Assembly: GCA_015179045.1 (NCBI GenBank)
Contig: WHUZ01000278.1
Span: 1-15,643 of the forward strand
Source of the DNA: Kalaharituber pfeilii
Lineage: Eukaryota; Ascomycota; Pezizomycetes; Pezizales; Pezizaceae
DNA length: 15,643 bases
Direction: 5' to 3'
Made by a program: the position numbers and the translations under genes. Positions 1 to 10,844 of this stretch are shown in pieces. Positions within the stretch are counted from its first letter, which is position 1; each line of letters starts with the position of its first letter. The notes beneath the pieces were generated by a model. That model was not told where the DNA came from. It searched no databases and saw only the letters and a program-made list of their open reading frames with translations.

Positions 1-1
1 C

Positions 2-880
2 CAAAAGGCTGCTATTTCTAGTATTTTTTTATAGATCTTTATTATCTTTTTTAATAATTCAGGTACTAATATAAAGGTCTAGTATACTGCCTTCTTCCCT
101 TTTAAGGAGGACAAGGATGAAGCTTCCAATATAGATCCGAATATCTATAAAATCAATCTTCTTAATTTTAGGGATTATATTTTCAGGATCTTTAGAAAGG
201 TTAAGGCTAGTTATAGTTATATATATAGCAATGAGTAGCTTTGAGGCTAAAGGTATTGCTACTACTAACAGTATTATAATGAAGAATATTGCTATGACTG
301 AGAGTACTCTAGTAGAGGTAGTAATAGTTGGAATTATATATACACTATTTCTTATAGAGGTACTTTCACAAGTTTAATTAATAGAAGAACTCTAGCTTCT
401 GGTAACAGTTTCTATATATAAATAACTAAAATAGTATCTATAGATTTATACTCTAAGTTAGTTTTGATGGATTTATAGATAGAGTCCTTATATTTTTCTA
501 AGTTGATAAAAGATTAGTTACTGAGTAAGGAAGTAACTTATATCAAGTCATCTCATAGGACTTCTGATACTATAGTTAATACAAGTCTAGCTCTTACTAT
601 AAACGAGAGATATAAGTAGATAATACTTAGTTCTTGCTTTATAGTATTTAGCTACTATACTAGCTAATGGATATAGTCCTTAGTGACTATTCAGAACTAG
701 TAAGCTTTGATATATTCTGTAAAAAGAAAGTTAATATTGACATAAAGTTATTCTTACTGTAACTACTATACAATAAGTTTATCATAGTAGAAAGTAATCT
801 ATTCCTATAGTACTTGCATACAGATGAGTAGGTTGTAGTCATTAGTAATAATAACCTATATAAGGAGTATAATTACTAAT
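2..880 (+). pseudogene. Decayed coding sequence of unknown family, runs off left edge
   Basis: No family was recognised. One + strand frame can be followed from base 2 to about 705, interrupted only by TAG, TAA and a few TGA codons of the kind RIP makes from Gln and Arg codons. It then continues in another frame from about 703 to 880, implying a small indel. The first part has a charged stretch (PFKEDKDEASNID, near 92-130), followed by a Tyr/Asn/Ser/Arg-rich low-complexity stretch (about 230-350). The part from 356 to 650 is better protein-like sequence, for example NRRTLASGNSFYI. No catalytic motif of RT, integrase or a transposase is visible. It lies upstream of element A's LTR, so it is either older sequence into which A inserted or part of another transposon. 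A decayed host gene cannot be excluded. Confidence 0.4.
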
Positions 881-1485
881 AGGATATATAATATAGAGAT
901 AAATAAAAGTCAAGTAGTATAATATTAGACTAGATACTTCAATATTACTGAATAGCAGTGGTCCAATATAAATAGTATAGCTAAAGATAAGCAACAAAGA
1001 AGAGTGGGCAAAAAGTAAGTAATATAGTTGAAGTTAGGGTAAAACTTAAGATACTGTTAGTATTTTAATTCTTTCTAACTAATAGTAAAAGCTAGGGCTT
1101 ATATATTAAATGCTTATTATATATAACTTATCAATAATTAATAATATAATTATAATATAATAATACTATCTTATAAAATAGATAAGTAAATGTACAAGTA
1201 GTAATACAACAGAAAGATATAATAATACAGATCCTTCTTCTAATACTAATAATCAAGAGAACTATTATATATATTATAACCATGTATTATTAGTTAAGCT
1301 TTTGTAAGTGATACAGGTTGCTTTATAAGTACTATACATGTATTAGTATAGTATACGTATAAGAACTAACATATATATCTATAAGGTAACTACTAAATAG
1401 TCAAAGTATACTATAGCTTATCTAGTATTAATCAGATATATTTTAGTAAGTCTTATAATGATAAAGTAGTAGTACCTTTCCAATA
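881..1485. other. AT-rich stretch with no clear gene
   Basis: About 600 bases of very AT-rich sequence full of TAG/TAA in all frames. Short stretches read as Gln-rich peptide if stops are taken as mutated Gln codons, but nothing could be assigned. It probably joins the decayed coding pieces on either side. Confidence 0.5.
1015..1085 (+). other. Possible fungal-type intron in decayed sequence
   Basis: A GTAAGT donor at 1015 is followed by TTTCTAACT shortly before a TAATAG acceptor ending at 1085, giving 71 nt. Size and signals match filamentous-fungal introns. In such AT-rich sequence the match could be chance, and no clear reading frame was traced on both sides. Confidence 0.25.
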
Positions 1486-1995
1486 TTCAGTAAGTCTTTA
1501 CCTTTAGCCATAATAGTATATTAATAGCTAAAGTATAAAATCTATAATCCTAATTAGTTCAGTTTTCTGTTAGTAATTATTACTTAAGATGAGTACTCTC
1601 AATAGAATATAATATTACTACTAAGGTAGAAACTTGCCTATTACTATGACAAAGAGTAAAGGTTCTACTACTAATTAGATACTATAGCTAAAGATAAAGA
1701 ATTACTTACTAAAGAGATAATACTTACTCTATAATTAAATATAAAACTAATACTAATTAATTAAATTAATTACTTATTAGACTTAGCTATTAATTCTTGT
1801 ATTATTTAAATAGAGTAGTACTATGAAAGGATATACTATTTAGAATATAACTTAATATATATACTTAAGTTATGAAAGCTTTATTAATATATATATACAT
1901 ATTAGTACATTCATTATCTTTATCTTATATAATTTTTATATATTTTTATTATATATACCGATTATTACTAGTATTAGTATTAACAAGAAATTACT
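1486..1995 (+). pseudogene. Second decayed open frame, unknown family
   Basis: In a single + strand frame, about 170 codons can be read from 1486, broken only by TAA/TAG (expected Gln) and one TGA. The text is charged and protein-like, with short runs such as AKDKELLTKEI (about 1687-1720), and is Leu/Ile/Tyr-rich afterwards. No domain was recognised. It may belong to the same element or gene as the ruin at 2-880, since both are on the + strand and a possible intron lies between them. From 1996 to 2220 the sequence is AT-rich and I see nothing in it. The AT bias produced by RIP inflates Ile/Leu/Tyr codons, so similarity searches should be done after masking likely RIP sites. Confidence 0.35.
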
Positions 1996-2308
1996 ATATT
2001 ACTAATTAATTATTTATTTGTTGACTTCATATATATAGCTATACTAAAGTCTATATAAATACTACCTAGCAATAGTATAGTTAGAAGAATTAAGAAACTA
2101 GCAGTATTCTTAGTTTCTCTATAACTTTAAATCTATTATTCCCTTAATATTTCTATAAATTATTCCACTTCACTGTGTATTCTCTACCAAGTAGCTGCCC
2201 TTCTAGTGTACTATATATATTGTCATGAATTACAATCGGTTACTCTAAACTATACCAAAAATTGTACTAAGGTTAACTGGATTTAAGGAATCTTTTACTA
2301 GTACAGCT

Positions 2309-2408
2309 TTAGATAATAGAATTGTCAGTACTTAAGGAATTATATTTTTTAGATAATAGAATTGTCAGTACTTAAAAAAATTATACTTTTTGGATAACAT
2401 CAATTCTG
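2309..2408 (+). repeat. 40-bp tandem repeat in LTR A (2 copies plus partial)
   Basis: Units begin TTAGATAATAGAATTGTCAG at 2309 and 2349, and a diverged partial unit starts with TTGGATAAC at 2390. The inverted LTR copy at 7386-7850 has three full units, so copy number differs between the two LTRs. Confidence 0.85.
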
Positions 2409-2905
2409 CTAAAGGCATAGTATATAAGAAAGTCCTTCTATATCTCTCTATTTCTGTATTGTACTTTTCTATATATAAAGACTCTTTTCTATTATATAGT
2501 TTAGGTTTCTCAAGCAATAAAATATATACTCTTCTAACTATACTCTTTTCTCTATAAGCAGCATCTTGCTCAAACTTGTAAGTACTATATAACCTGCCTG
2601 ACTAGATCTATAACTTAGTACTGGCTAATAGCCCTATGAGGTCAGTATGTTATACTTATTATAACCTAATGCTTGTATCACCATAGTTAGTATAATAGTT
2701 ACTAGCTACTATCTAGATAAACCGGCTACTGCTCGATTACTGAACTTCCATAATAAGCTAGCTATCAAACTACTAAGAGAGGCCAGTCACTGATCGTCCA
2801 TTAGATATGAAAAGTCTGCTTTTACCATATATCCTGGTTGTACATCCTTATTGTGAAAATTCTGTGTTTCACTATCATGTCTTTACTTCTTGGCCATAGG
2901 GCCTA

Positions 2906-2918
2906 CTATATATATAAG
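2906..2918 (+). promoter_or_regulatory. Putative TATA box of LTR A
   Basis: A run of alternating TA followed by AAG sits about 70 bp before the proposed LTR end. This is a reasonable place for the U3 promoter of a Ty3/gypsy LTR, although TA runs are common in this AT-rich area. Confidence 0.4.
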
Positions 2919-3002
2919 AGCCCAATATAGCTATTTTATAGATAGTTTTTTTCTTCCTCATCTGTTATCTTATCAATTAACAATCTACCTAGTCTGAGTT
3001 TA

Positions 3003-3098
3003 TGATATTTCTGAACTCCTAAACTATAATATTTCTAAACTCCTAAACTATGATATCTCTGAACTCCTGAATCTTGACACCTCTAAAATCACTAGAAT
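3003..3098 (+). repeat. 24-bp tandem repeat after LTR A (about 4 units)
   Basis: Four 24-bp units start at 3003, 3027, 3051 and 3075, with consensus TGATATTTCTGAACTCCTAA plus four bases. The last unit is the most diverged. Being a multiple of three, the unit could encode an 8-residue repeat at the start of gag, or it may be a leader repeat. Confidence 0.85.
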
Positions 3099-3164
3099 CT
3101 GTCAAAACATATCTCTTAGTCATTTAGACAGCCCACTTGTGATATTATAATAGATTATTATGCA

Positions 3165-4430
3165 CTAATTGATACATTAACATAGCTTCTTCTGATACTC
3201 TACTCTCTACTTCAGAAACCTCAGAGACTTTAGAAATGACCTTTAACTACTAGATACAAGCTTAGTAGGCAAAACCTATACTAGCTAATGAAGCTAAGCA
3301 TCATACATACTGAGCGGAGGCTATTAATTTGTTTAATACTATAAATAAATATGGTACTACCCTTGAGTAGTATATTAAGAATCTCTATAAAGAAAGTAAG
3401 GTATTCTCTTAACAATAGTAGGACCTTTTCAGACAATATACCATCTTGCAAGAGCAGTTGAATAATATTCATATACAACTCCATTGAGCAAATAAGACAT
3501 ATGCCTGCCTTACTGCTGAGGCTTTAGCCATCTCTACCTCCTTCTTCTCCTCCAAAATAGCTAAAGTCCCTGATCTTGTAAGATATGAAGGGTTATGAGA
3601 GGATTTCGATAGCTTTAAGGACATGGTCAGCTTGAAGTTTGAAGGGCATCTTGATCTTTTCTCTATTGAGAAGAGTAAAACTTGTTTATACTATAAGCCT
3701 CTTCGAGGAAAAAGCCTTTTCACATATCTGACTATATATCAAAGATAGAACTTTGACTCTGCAAAGCATTAGAGCCCTCTTCAATATTTCTTGATAAGGC
3801 ATTTAGCAATTCTAATCTACAAGAGATAGCGAGTTATAAGCTTACTACTCTATATTAAGAAAATAGGAATATTTCAACTTACTACGTAGAATTTACAAGA
3901 TTAGCAAGTATAATTAAACTATTGGAGTTTAGCAAATGTATATAGTTCAAATCAAGGTTGTTAGTTAAAGTACAGGACAAGCTGCTCTCATATCTAAAAG
4001 TAAGGACCTTTGAAGACGTAGCTAAGCTAACAATCGATCTTGAGCAGTAGATAGCCCAAGTCAAGGTAAATACTAAATAATAGCCTAACAATCCCTACTC
4101 TGCCATAACTCTATAAACTACTAGTGCTGCTCCTGCTGCTATACCCTCTTATTTATCATATAACTTAGGAGGAACTGCATCTATAGATCTATCAGCAACT
4201 CGATTTAATAAAGTTTTGTCTGAAGAAAAGGAATGGTGGTGGGCTACTAGAGCATGTTTTGTCTGTGGTCTGAAGAGCTATTTCCTTATTCAATACCCTT
4301 TTGAATATGAAAATCAGACTATAAAAGTCAATGCAATCTTTACTAATAAATTGATTACTAAACTGGCAAAAGTCTAGCCCTCTATACAGATACTGATACT
4401 TGCAGAGGGCAGAAAGTGCCTATACCTATG
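3165..4430 (+). pseudogene. gag: gag of element A, RIP-inactivated
   Basis: Gag would build the virus-like particle of the retrotransposon. One frame runs from about 3165 (a possible Met at 3236) to about 3740. A frame change then leads into the stretch with EFTRLASIIKLLEFSK (about 3890), a run typical of the Ty3/gypsy gag capsid region, and a Pro/Ala/Thr-rich linker (about 4080-4180). A nucleocapsid knuckle lies at 4255-4296: C-X2-C-X4-Y-X4-Y, where a functional knuckle is C-X2-C-X4-H-X4-C. The lost His and Cys each need a single transition in a CpA/TpG context (CAT to TAT, TGC to TAC), as RIP makes. At least six in-frame TAG/TAA/TGA codons and one or more indels make it a pseudogene. The true start could not be fixed. 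Confidence 0.7.
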
Positions 4431-4436
4431 TTTCAG

Positions 4437-7385
4437 ATATCTAGTGCTACTATAATTAATATAAAGGAAGAAGTAATAGATGAGCTATTATTTGTAGTAG
4501 AACCTACTTAAGTTATTAATAAGAAGTCTATTACTGCTGAAGCTCTCATCGATACTAGTGCCACTAGCTATGCCTTCATAGACCAGGATTTGTCAAACAG
4601 AATAATATCCTCATATACCTATTAAAAGTTACCCTATGATTATAAACGTAGTTGATAGTAGACCTATTACTACTAGACAAATTACTCATATTGCTCATTT
4701 ACTTATGATAATTTAAGACTATATAGAAATTGTTCTATTTTACATAATTAAGCTCCAATACTCTATGGTTTAGGCCTTCCCTGGCTGTACTTACATAATG
4801 TATTCAGTCTACTTCACTTTTTATACTATAAAATTTAATTCAGAATATTGCCAAAAATATTATAATATAATAAACAACTCTCAATCTGTCTAGGAAAGTC
4901 TACAACCTTCTAGACCACCTGTGAACTCTATCAAAATAGCAGCTATTAGTACTCCTGCTTTCTCACTCTTGCTCAGAAGAAAACAAACTAGATATTTCAG
5001 CTGAATTTGCATACTATAAATACTATTATCCAAGCTCCCAAAGATTTAAAGAAATAAGTACTCTCTAAGTATTATAAATATATTGACCTATTTTCTGAGA
5101 AAGAAGCTAGCAAGCTACTGCTGCACTAACCTTATGACCATATAATTCTACTACACTAGAGCAAATAGCTATCATTTGAGTCTACTATATAGTATGATAA
5201 TTCAAGAGCTACAAACTCTCAGGACTTATATTAAAGAGAACCTATCTAAAAGCTTATTTGATATAGTTCATTATCTGCAGGTACTTCTGTACTATTCATC
5301 AAAGAGGCCAATAGATCTCTTCAACTATATATCAACTATTAAAGACTAAATGAAATTACTATTAAAAATCAATATCTATTACCACTAATATAGGAGACTC
5401 TCGCATAGCTCTCATAGGTGAAGTACTATATTAAACTAGACTTTTGAAAGAGCCTATAATCTTATTACAATTGCAGAAGGAGAAGAATATAAAATGGCTT
5501 TTAGAATAAGATATAGATATTTTGAAATATAGTATTATACTATTTAGTCTCATAAATGTATCTACATTATTTTCAGTACTTTATTAATGATACATCTTAT
5601 ATATATCTTAATATATTCTGTACTGCATATCTTGATAATATCTTGATTTACTTGAATAGCCTAAAAGAGTATAGACAATATATCAAAATGGTCTTAGAAT
5701 AGCTAAAACAAGTAGAGCTATACCTTAAGCTTAAGAAGTATGAATTACATACTCAACAAATTAAATAGCTTAGCCTAATTATATTTTTGGATAGAATTTA
5801 TGTAGACCTTAACAAAATTAAAGCAGTCAAAAAAATGGGAAATACTATAGAATGTCTAAGATATTTAAGCCTTTCTTAGATTTACTAACTTTTACTACTG
5901 CTTTATTCTTGGATTCTTTAAAATTACAGAACTATTAATAGTATTAACAAAGAAAGGTAAAAGATTTGAATAGTCTGAAGAGGCCTAAGTAGCATTTAAT
6001 GACCTAAAATAAGCATTCTGTACTGCTCCTATTCTATACTACTTTAATCCTAAATGAGAATATATAGTTGAAACTAATACTTCTGATTATGTATTAGTAG
6101 GCATATTGTCCTAATATAATAATGATGGTATTCTACACCCTGTTGTATATTATTCAAAAAAGTACTCACCTGCCAAATACAACTATGAAATCTATAATAA
6201 GGAACTTATAGCTATTGTCTAAGCATTTAAGGAATAGAGACCCTACTTAGAAGGAGCAAAAGATATTATTAAGGTATTAAGTGATTATAAGAACTTTGAA
6301 TACTTTATTCCAACTAAGATGCTAAATTACCAATAAGTATATTGGTTTAAATTTCTATTTCAATTCAATTTTAAAATTAAGTATCGACTTAGTAAGGTAG
6401 ATACTAAGCCTAATGCCTTAACTAGGAGGTTAGGAGATTTCCCTAAGGGGGGAAATGAAAGACTACAATATTAGAACCAAGTTGTTTTAACTCTAAAGAA
6501 CTTTGTCTTGGCTGCAGTAATTCCTATCCTAGCTGCTATCATATTCACTAACTCAGATTAGTAAAAACTATAGATTCAGGTATATGAAAATGACCCCATA
6601 TCTTAGAAAGTAATATTAGTACTACAATCAAAATAAAGGCAATATGTGAATATTAGCCTAAATGAATACAAAGAGATAGACAATCGACTATATCACTGTG
6701 GGTAATTGTATGTACCAAAGTACCCTTCAATTCAACTTACTATTATTCAAGAATATTATAATTTACCATCTACAGGCCACCTTGAAGTAGTGAAGATATT
6801 TAAGCTAATTCTAAAGACCTATACCTAGCCATTTATCTATAAAAATATTGAACAATTCTACCACAACTGCCACACTTGCTAAAGAGCTAAGCTCTTACAT
6901 CATATACTATATGGAATATTGAAATTAATTGAATTGCTTGAACAGCTCTAGCAATACATTACTATAGACTTCATAGTCAGACTACCTGAATATAGAGCTC
7001 AGAAATTTAATGCTATTCTAATAGTAGTTGATAGACTAACCAAAATGTGACATTTATATCCTACAACTGAATCAGCCACTGCAAAAGACCTTGCTTAACT
7101 ATATCTTAACTATATCTAGAAGATCTATAACCTACTGCAGTCAATTATATTAGACCACAGCCTTTAGTATATCTCAGAATTTTGGTGGTACCTGTATAAG
7201 CAACTAAATATTGAGGTTTAGCTATCAACTGCCTATTAGCCTAAAACCAATGGCTAATCTGAAAGGATAAACACTATTATAAAGCAATACCTAAAGGTAT
7301 ATATTAACTACTAATAGAATGACTAGCTAAGTTACTTGTTAATAGCGAAATTTGCAGTAAATAACTAGGTATTAGAATATAATAG
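4437..7385 (+). pseudogene. pol: pol of element A: protease-RT-RNase H-integrase, RIPed and truncated
   Basis: The domain order (PR-RT-RNaseH-IN) is that of Ty3/gypsy. Protease: DTSA at 4551-4562 (usual DTGA). RT: LFIKEANRSLQLYINY (about 5290-5345), then YLDN at 5628-5639, the active-site Y-x-D-D with the second Asp now Asn. RNase H: ETNTSDYVLVGILS (about 6070) through [12 protein letters not shown] (about 6180). Integrase: zinc-binding CHTC at 6868-6879, first Asp at 6967, second Asp at 7153 and Glu at 7261, so the D-35-E spacing survives. More than 25 TAG/TAA/TGA codons replace Gln, Trp (KE-stop-RPYLEG near 6235) and Arg (TKM-stop-HL near 7048). The frame ends just after the integrase core at the junction with an inverted LTR fragment, so the integrase C-terminus and 3' LTR are missing. 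Confidence 0.92.
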
Positions 7386-7850
7386 ATCAACCTGACAGAG
7401 CTATTAGCTAGTACTGAGTCGCAGATCGAGACAGATGGGTTATGTAGTACTTATAAGTTTGAGCAGGATACTGCTTATAAAGGAAAGAGTATGGTTAAGA
7501 GAGTATATATTTTATTGCTTAAGAGACCTAGGCTATGGGGTAGAAAAGAGTCTTTATATATAGGAAAGTACAACACAGAAACAGAAAGAGATAGAAGGGC
7601 TTCCTTAAGCGCTATGCCTTCAGCAGAATTGATATTATCCAAAAAGCATAATTTCTTAAGCGCCAATAATTCTATTATCCAAAAAACATAATTCTTTAAA
7701 CACTGACAATTCTGTTATCCAAAAAATGTAATTCCTTAAGTGCTGATAATTCTATTATCCAAAACTGTACTAGTGGGAGATTTCTTAAACCCAATCGACC
7801 TTAGTATAGTTTTTAGTATAGTTTAGAGTAACCAATTGTAATCTATAATA
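7386..7850 (-). repeat. Truncated inverted LTR, probably the 3' LTR of element B
   Basis: The reverse complement matches LTR A from its first base for roughly 430 bp, with scattered transitions and one extra 40-bp unit. Its 5' edge (7850) directly follows the stop codon of element B's pol and a purine-rich stretch (AAAAAAGAGGA on the minus strand) that could be the polypurine tract, as expected for a 3' LTR. The part equivalent to LTR A's TATA box and last 300 bp is missing. Alternatively it is the 5' part of an A-family element inserted at the end of B. Confidence 0.7.
7641..7760 (-). repeat. 40-bp tandem repeat in the inverted LTR (3 copies)
   Basis: The segment TTATCC ends at 7640, 7680, 7720 and 7760, an exact 40-bp period. 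On the minus strand the units begin TTGGATAATAGAATTATCAG and are homologous to the units at 2309-2400. Confidence 0.9.
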
Positions 7851-7852
7851 TT

Positions 7853-10700
7853 AGATCCTCTTTTTTGAGGCTGAGTTTCTAGGAGGTATCAAGGGTCCTA
7901 GTTTCTAAGGGTATTTGGAATAGAAGTCCTAGAGTAGATCATTATAATAGGTAAGCTTTTGAGGTGTATGCCAGTTATCGGGCTAGTGGGGGTATCCAGC
8001 CCATCTTACTAGATATTGGAGGTGCTTCCTATATAGGCATGAGTCTAAGATTTATTTCACCTCCTATTCAGGTTGCCTATCAATTTTAATCAGTTCTGAA
8101 AGGTCTTGTTACTGTCTAGGAAGGGGATTAGAGTAGCAGAGTTCTAGGTGAGTGACATTGAAGACTGGGTAGAAGTAGGTCATAAGATTTGGGATTAGTT
8201 CCAGCTCATAGGTATAGGGAGAGAGAACTTTAATAATCTTGAAAGGTCTATGATGTTTTGATATGAGCTTTTGGCTAGGTTGCGTGGTTTTGATTTGATT
8301 GGAGGCGTTGAGATAGACTTGGTCTTCTTCTTAGTATCTTGGGGGTTCTTGATGGTGATAGTCATAATATTCCTTGTGTTATTTCTGTATATCTTTAATA
8401 GTTTTTTGGAGGTATCGATAGTTATTCTGAAGCTTCTGTGACAAATCTTGGGCTGGGGAGTTAATTATAGCTTGCCCCGATATAGTACCAAAACGTAGAT
8501 AAAACCCTTAGAGTGCATAAAAGGGGGATATTTTGGTAGTATCCGATTGGTAATTGTTGTATACAAATTTAGCCATAGAAAGCTTAGAGGTTTAATTGTC
8601 TTGTTAATAGTTGATGTAGTATCTGAGGTACTCCTCCACAAAACTATTGACTCATTCTGTTTGTCCGTCAGTCTGAGGGTAGAAGGCTGTAAAGTATTTT
8701 AGCTTGATTTCCAGATGATTGCAAAGGGTGTTTCAGAAACAGTTCTTAAATATTAGGATATAGTCTGTAATGATTTCTTGAGGTAGGCTATGGAGTCTTA
8801 CTATATTTTAGAGAAATAGTTAAGCTAGCTCCTCTGTATTATTACTTTTCTTTGTCGGGATGAAGTGTGCTATCTTGGTGAGTCTATTAACTATGACAAG
8901 AATTACATTATATCCCTGGCTTGGTAGGAGGTCTATAATATGATTCATAATAACTCAGGTCCAGGGGATTTATGGGGGTTGAGGAGAGTTTAGAAGTCTA
9001 TATGGCTTGTAGTGGAGAGGCTTGTTTTGTTTGCACTTATAACAGTTGTTAATATAGTAGACTATAATTTTCCATATCTGAAGCCAATAGTATATTCTTG
9101 AAATAAGTTTAAAGGTTTTGTCTTATCTTAAGTGTCCTGCTAGTAGTGCATTATGGTATTTCTGAATGACCTGAATGTACCGTAACTTGGGTAACATGAC
9201 TCTTGAATTATATATAAGGGTTTCTGACTCATCAATTAAGCATAGCTTAAGGGTAATAAGATGGGAGTGTTTGCTTCCCTTTTTGAACTCCATCTTAATA
9301 GTTTGGAGTATAAGAACTTAATTCTAGTCTTGAATCAATATATCAATATCCTGGGTATTGACTTGAGCAAACATGGAAGGCTTGAAGATAGTTTGGTATC
9401 ATTATGTAAGCCTGTAGTCCACTTTCTTAGGAAGATCTCCTAATTGTCTTATGAGTATATCTGCCTTTTCATTTTTCCTTCCTTCCCTATATATAATCTT
9501 AAAATTGAAACCTGTAAGCTCTTCTATCCATCTGATCTAGCATTAATTGAGTTTCTTAGTTGTCAGGAAGTATACTAGATTCTTGTGGTCTGTATATACT
9601 TGAATATCCTCATTATAGATATCACTTTAGAGGTAGTGTCTCCATTCCTTCAAAGCATCTACTATAGCAAGTAGCTCCTTGTCATAGATTTCATAGTTGT
9701 ACTGTATAAGGGTCATACGGTAGCTGTAGAATACAACTGAGTGAGTTTTCTCTTCATATTCTTGACTCAGTACTCCAGCTACTATATAGTCTGAAGCATT
9801 AGTTTCCAGAGTAGCTGGTCTAGGAGGGTCGAAGTAGTTTAGGATTGGTGCAGATATGAAGGATTTTTTGCGCTTTTTGAATGCCTACTGCTGTCTTAGT
9901 TTCTATTTGAATACTTGATTCTTTTTTAGCAGGTCATACAATGGTCCTGCAACTTTGCTATAGTTTAGTATAAAGCATCTATAGAAGTTAGCAAACTCTA
10001 AAAAGGTTTGAATATCCTTTATTAATCTAGGAGTTTCTTATTTCTTAATTGCTTCAACTTTCTTAAGGTTCATCTTAATGCCATCTGTAGTTACTATGAA
10101 TCCTAAACACTTAACCTATTATTTATAAAAATCACATTTTTCCACTTTAACATATAGCTCATACTCTCTGAGCCTGTGGAGAACCCTTTTGATATATTGT
10201 ATATGGTCCTGAAGTGAGGTGCTAAAGATAATAATATCATTTAGATAAGAAGTACAGAATTTATCCAAAAATTCTCTGAAGATATTATTAATATGAGCTT
10301 GGAATATGGTAGGTATATTAGTGAGCTCAAAGAGTATGACCTTATATTCGAAGTGTCTATAATGGAACCAGAAGGCTGTTTTCTATTCATCTCTTTTCTT
10401 AATCCTAAATCGATAATAAGCTTTCCTGATATCTAGTTTAGTATAGTATTTAGTTCCCTTGAGTTAGTCAAGAGTTTCATTGATAAGGAGAAGTAGAGTA
10501 TAGTTCTTGATTGTGATATTATTAAGTCCCTTATAGTCCATATACAACTGCAATAATCTGTTAGGTTTAGGTACAAAGAGGATTGGTATCTCTATGAGAG
10601 AGGTAGATACCTGAATAAATTCTTTTCTTAGATTGTCTTTATCATAATCTAGCAATTCAGATAACTAACCATAAAGGTTGTTTTCTAAATTTCTAAGTCT
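7853..10700 (-). pseudogene. pol: pol of chromovirus element B: RT-RNase H-integrase-chromodomain, 5' truncated
   Basis: Read on the minus strand, this is a Ty3/gypsy Pol lacking gag and protease. RT starts near 10690 and has FVPKPNRLLQLYMDYKGLN (10580-10520) and YLND at 10247-10236 (normally YxDD). RNase H: ETNASDYIVAGVLS (about 9812-9770). Integrase: zinc-binding CYKC at 9044-9033; the first catalytic Asp has become Asn (8945-8943), while the second Asp (8765-8763) and the Glu (8657-8655) keep D-35-E spacing. A chromodomain-like end, YLVRWAGYP plus a Trp (NWHTP), lies at about 8035-7890; this domain targets integration to marked chromatin in chromoviruses. The frame ends with TAA (about 7853) at the LTR edge. 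About twenty RIP-type stops and a few frame changes inactivate it. Protein similarity to element A is low by eye, so it is a separate family. Confidence 0.9.
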
Positions 10701-10728
10701 TGAGCTAACAGTTACCCTGAACAATAAA

Positions 10729-10764
10729 TAAGTCATATATTACTAATAAGTCATGTATTACTCA
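10729..10764 (+). repeat. 18-bp direct duplication in LTR C
   Basis: TAAGTCATATATTACTAA (10729) is followed directly by TAAGTCATGTATTACTCA (10747). Each carries TAAGTCA, one base from the TGAGTCA core of the array downstream. Confidence 0.75.
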
Positions 10765-10844
10765 GCAACAAGAAAAAGGAAGATTAATAATTATGTACAA
10801 TAGTTTTCTTTAAAGATACTATCAAAAGAAATGTAACTAACAAA

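Larger units (their letters stand above)
2221..2982 (+). repeat. 5' LTR of Ty3/gypsy element A
   Basis: The repeat starts TGTCATGA, typical of fungal Ty3/gypsy LTRs. The first 430 bp or so are present again as an inverted copy at 7386-7850. The 3' end is placed at AATTAACA (2982), which gives a TG...CA element; this end is an estimate because no full second copy is present. A TATA-like run lies at 2906-2918 and fits a U3 promoter. U3 holds two 40-bp tandem units plus a partial one (2309-2400). No clear tRNA primer-binding site follows. The LTR directly precedes a gag-like region on the same strand, which supports calling it a 5' LTR. Confidence 0.7.

Noticed and set aside
3003..3098. CRISPR-like array
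   Set aside because: The units are contiguous 24-bp tandem repeats with no spacers, in a eukaryotic transposon.
7475..7691. Two overlapping small open frames on opposite strands
   Set aside because: Both lie inside the LTR fragment and show no conservation in the equivalent part of LTR A.
9261..9443. Small + strand open frame as a separate gene
   Set aside because: It is antisense to the RNase H-integrase linker of element B's pol, and its reverse complement fits the pol frame.
3165..10700. Alternative genetic code with TAA/TAG read as Gln, as in ciliates
   Set aside because: TAG also replaces Trp and TGA replaces Arg, active-site residues have changed by the same C:G to T:A transitions, and the frames contain indels. 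Element C and the antisense gene use ordinary CAA/CAG for Gln. RIP explains all of this.
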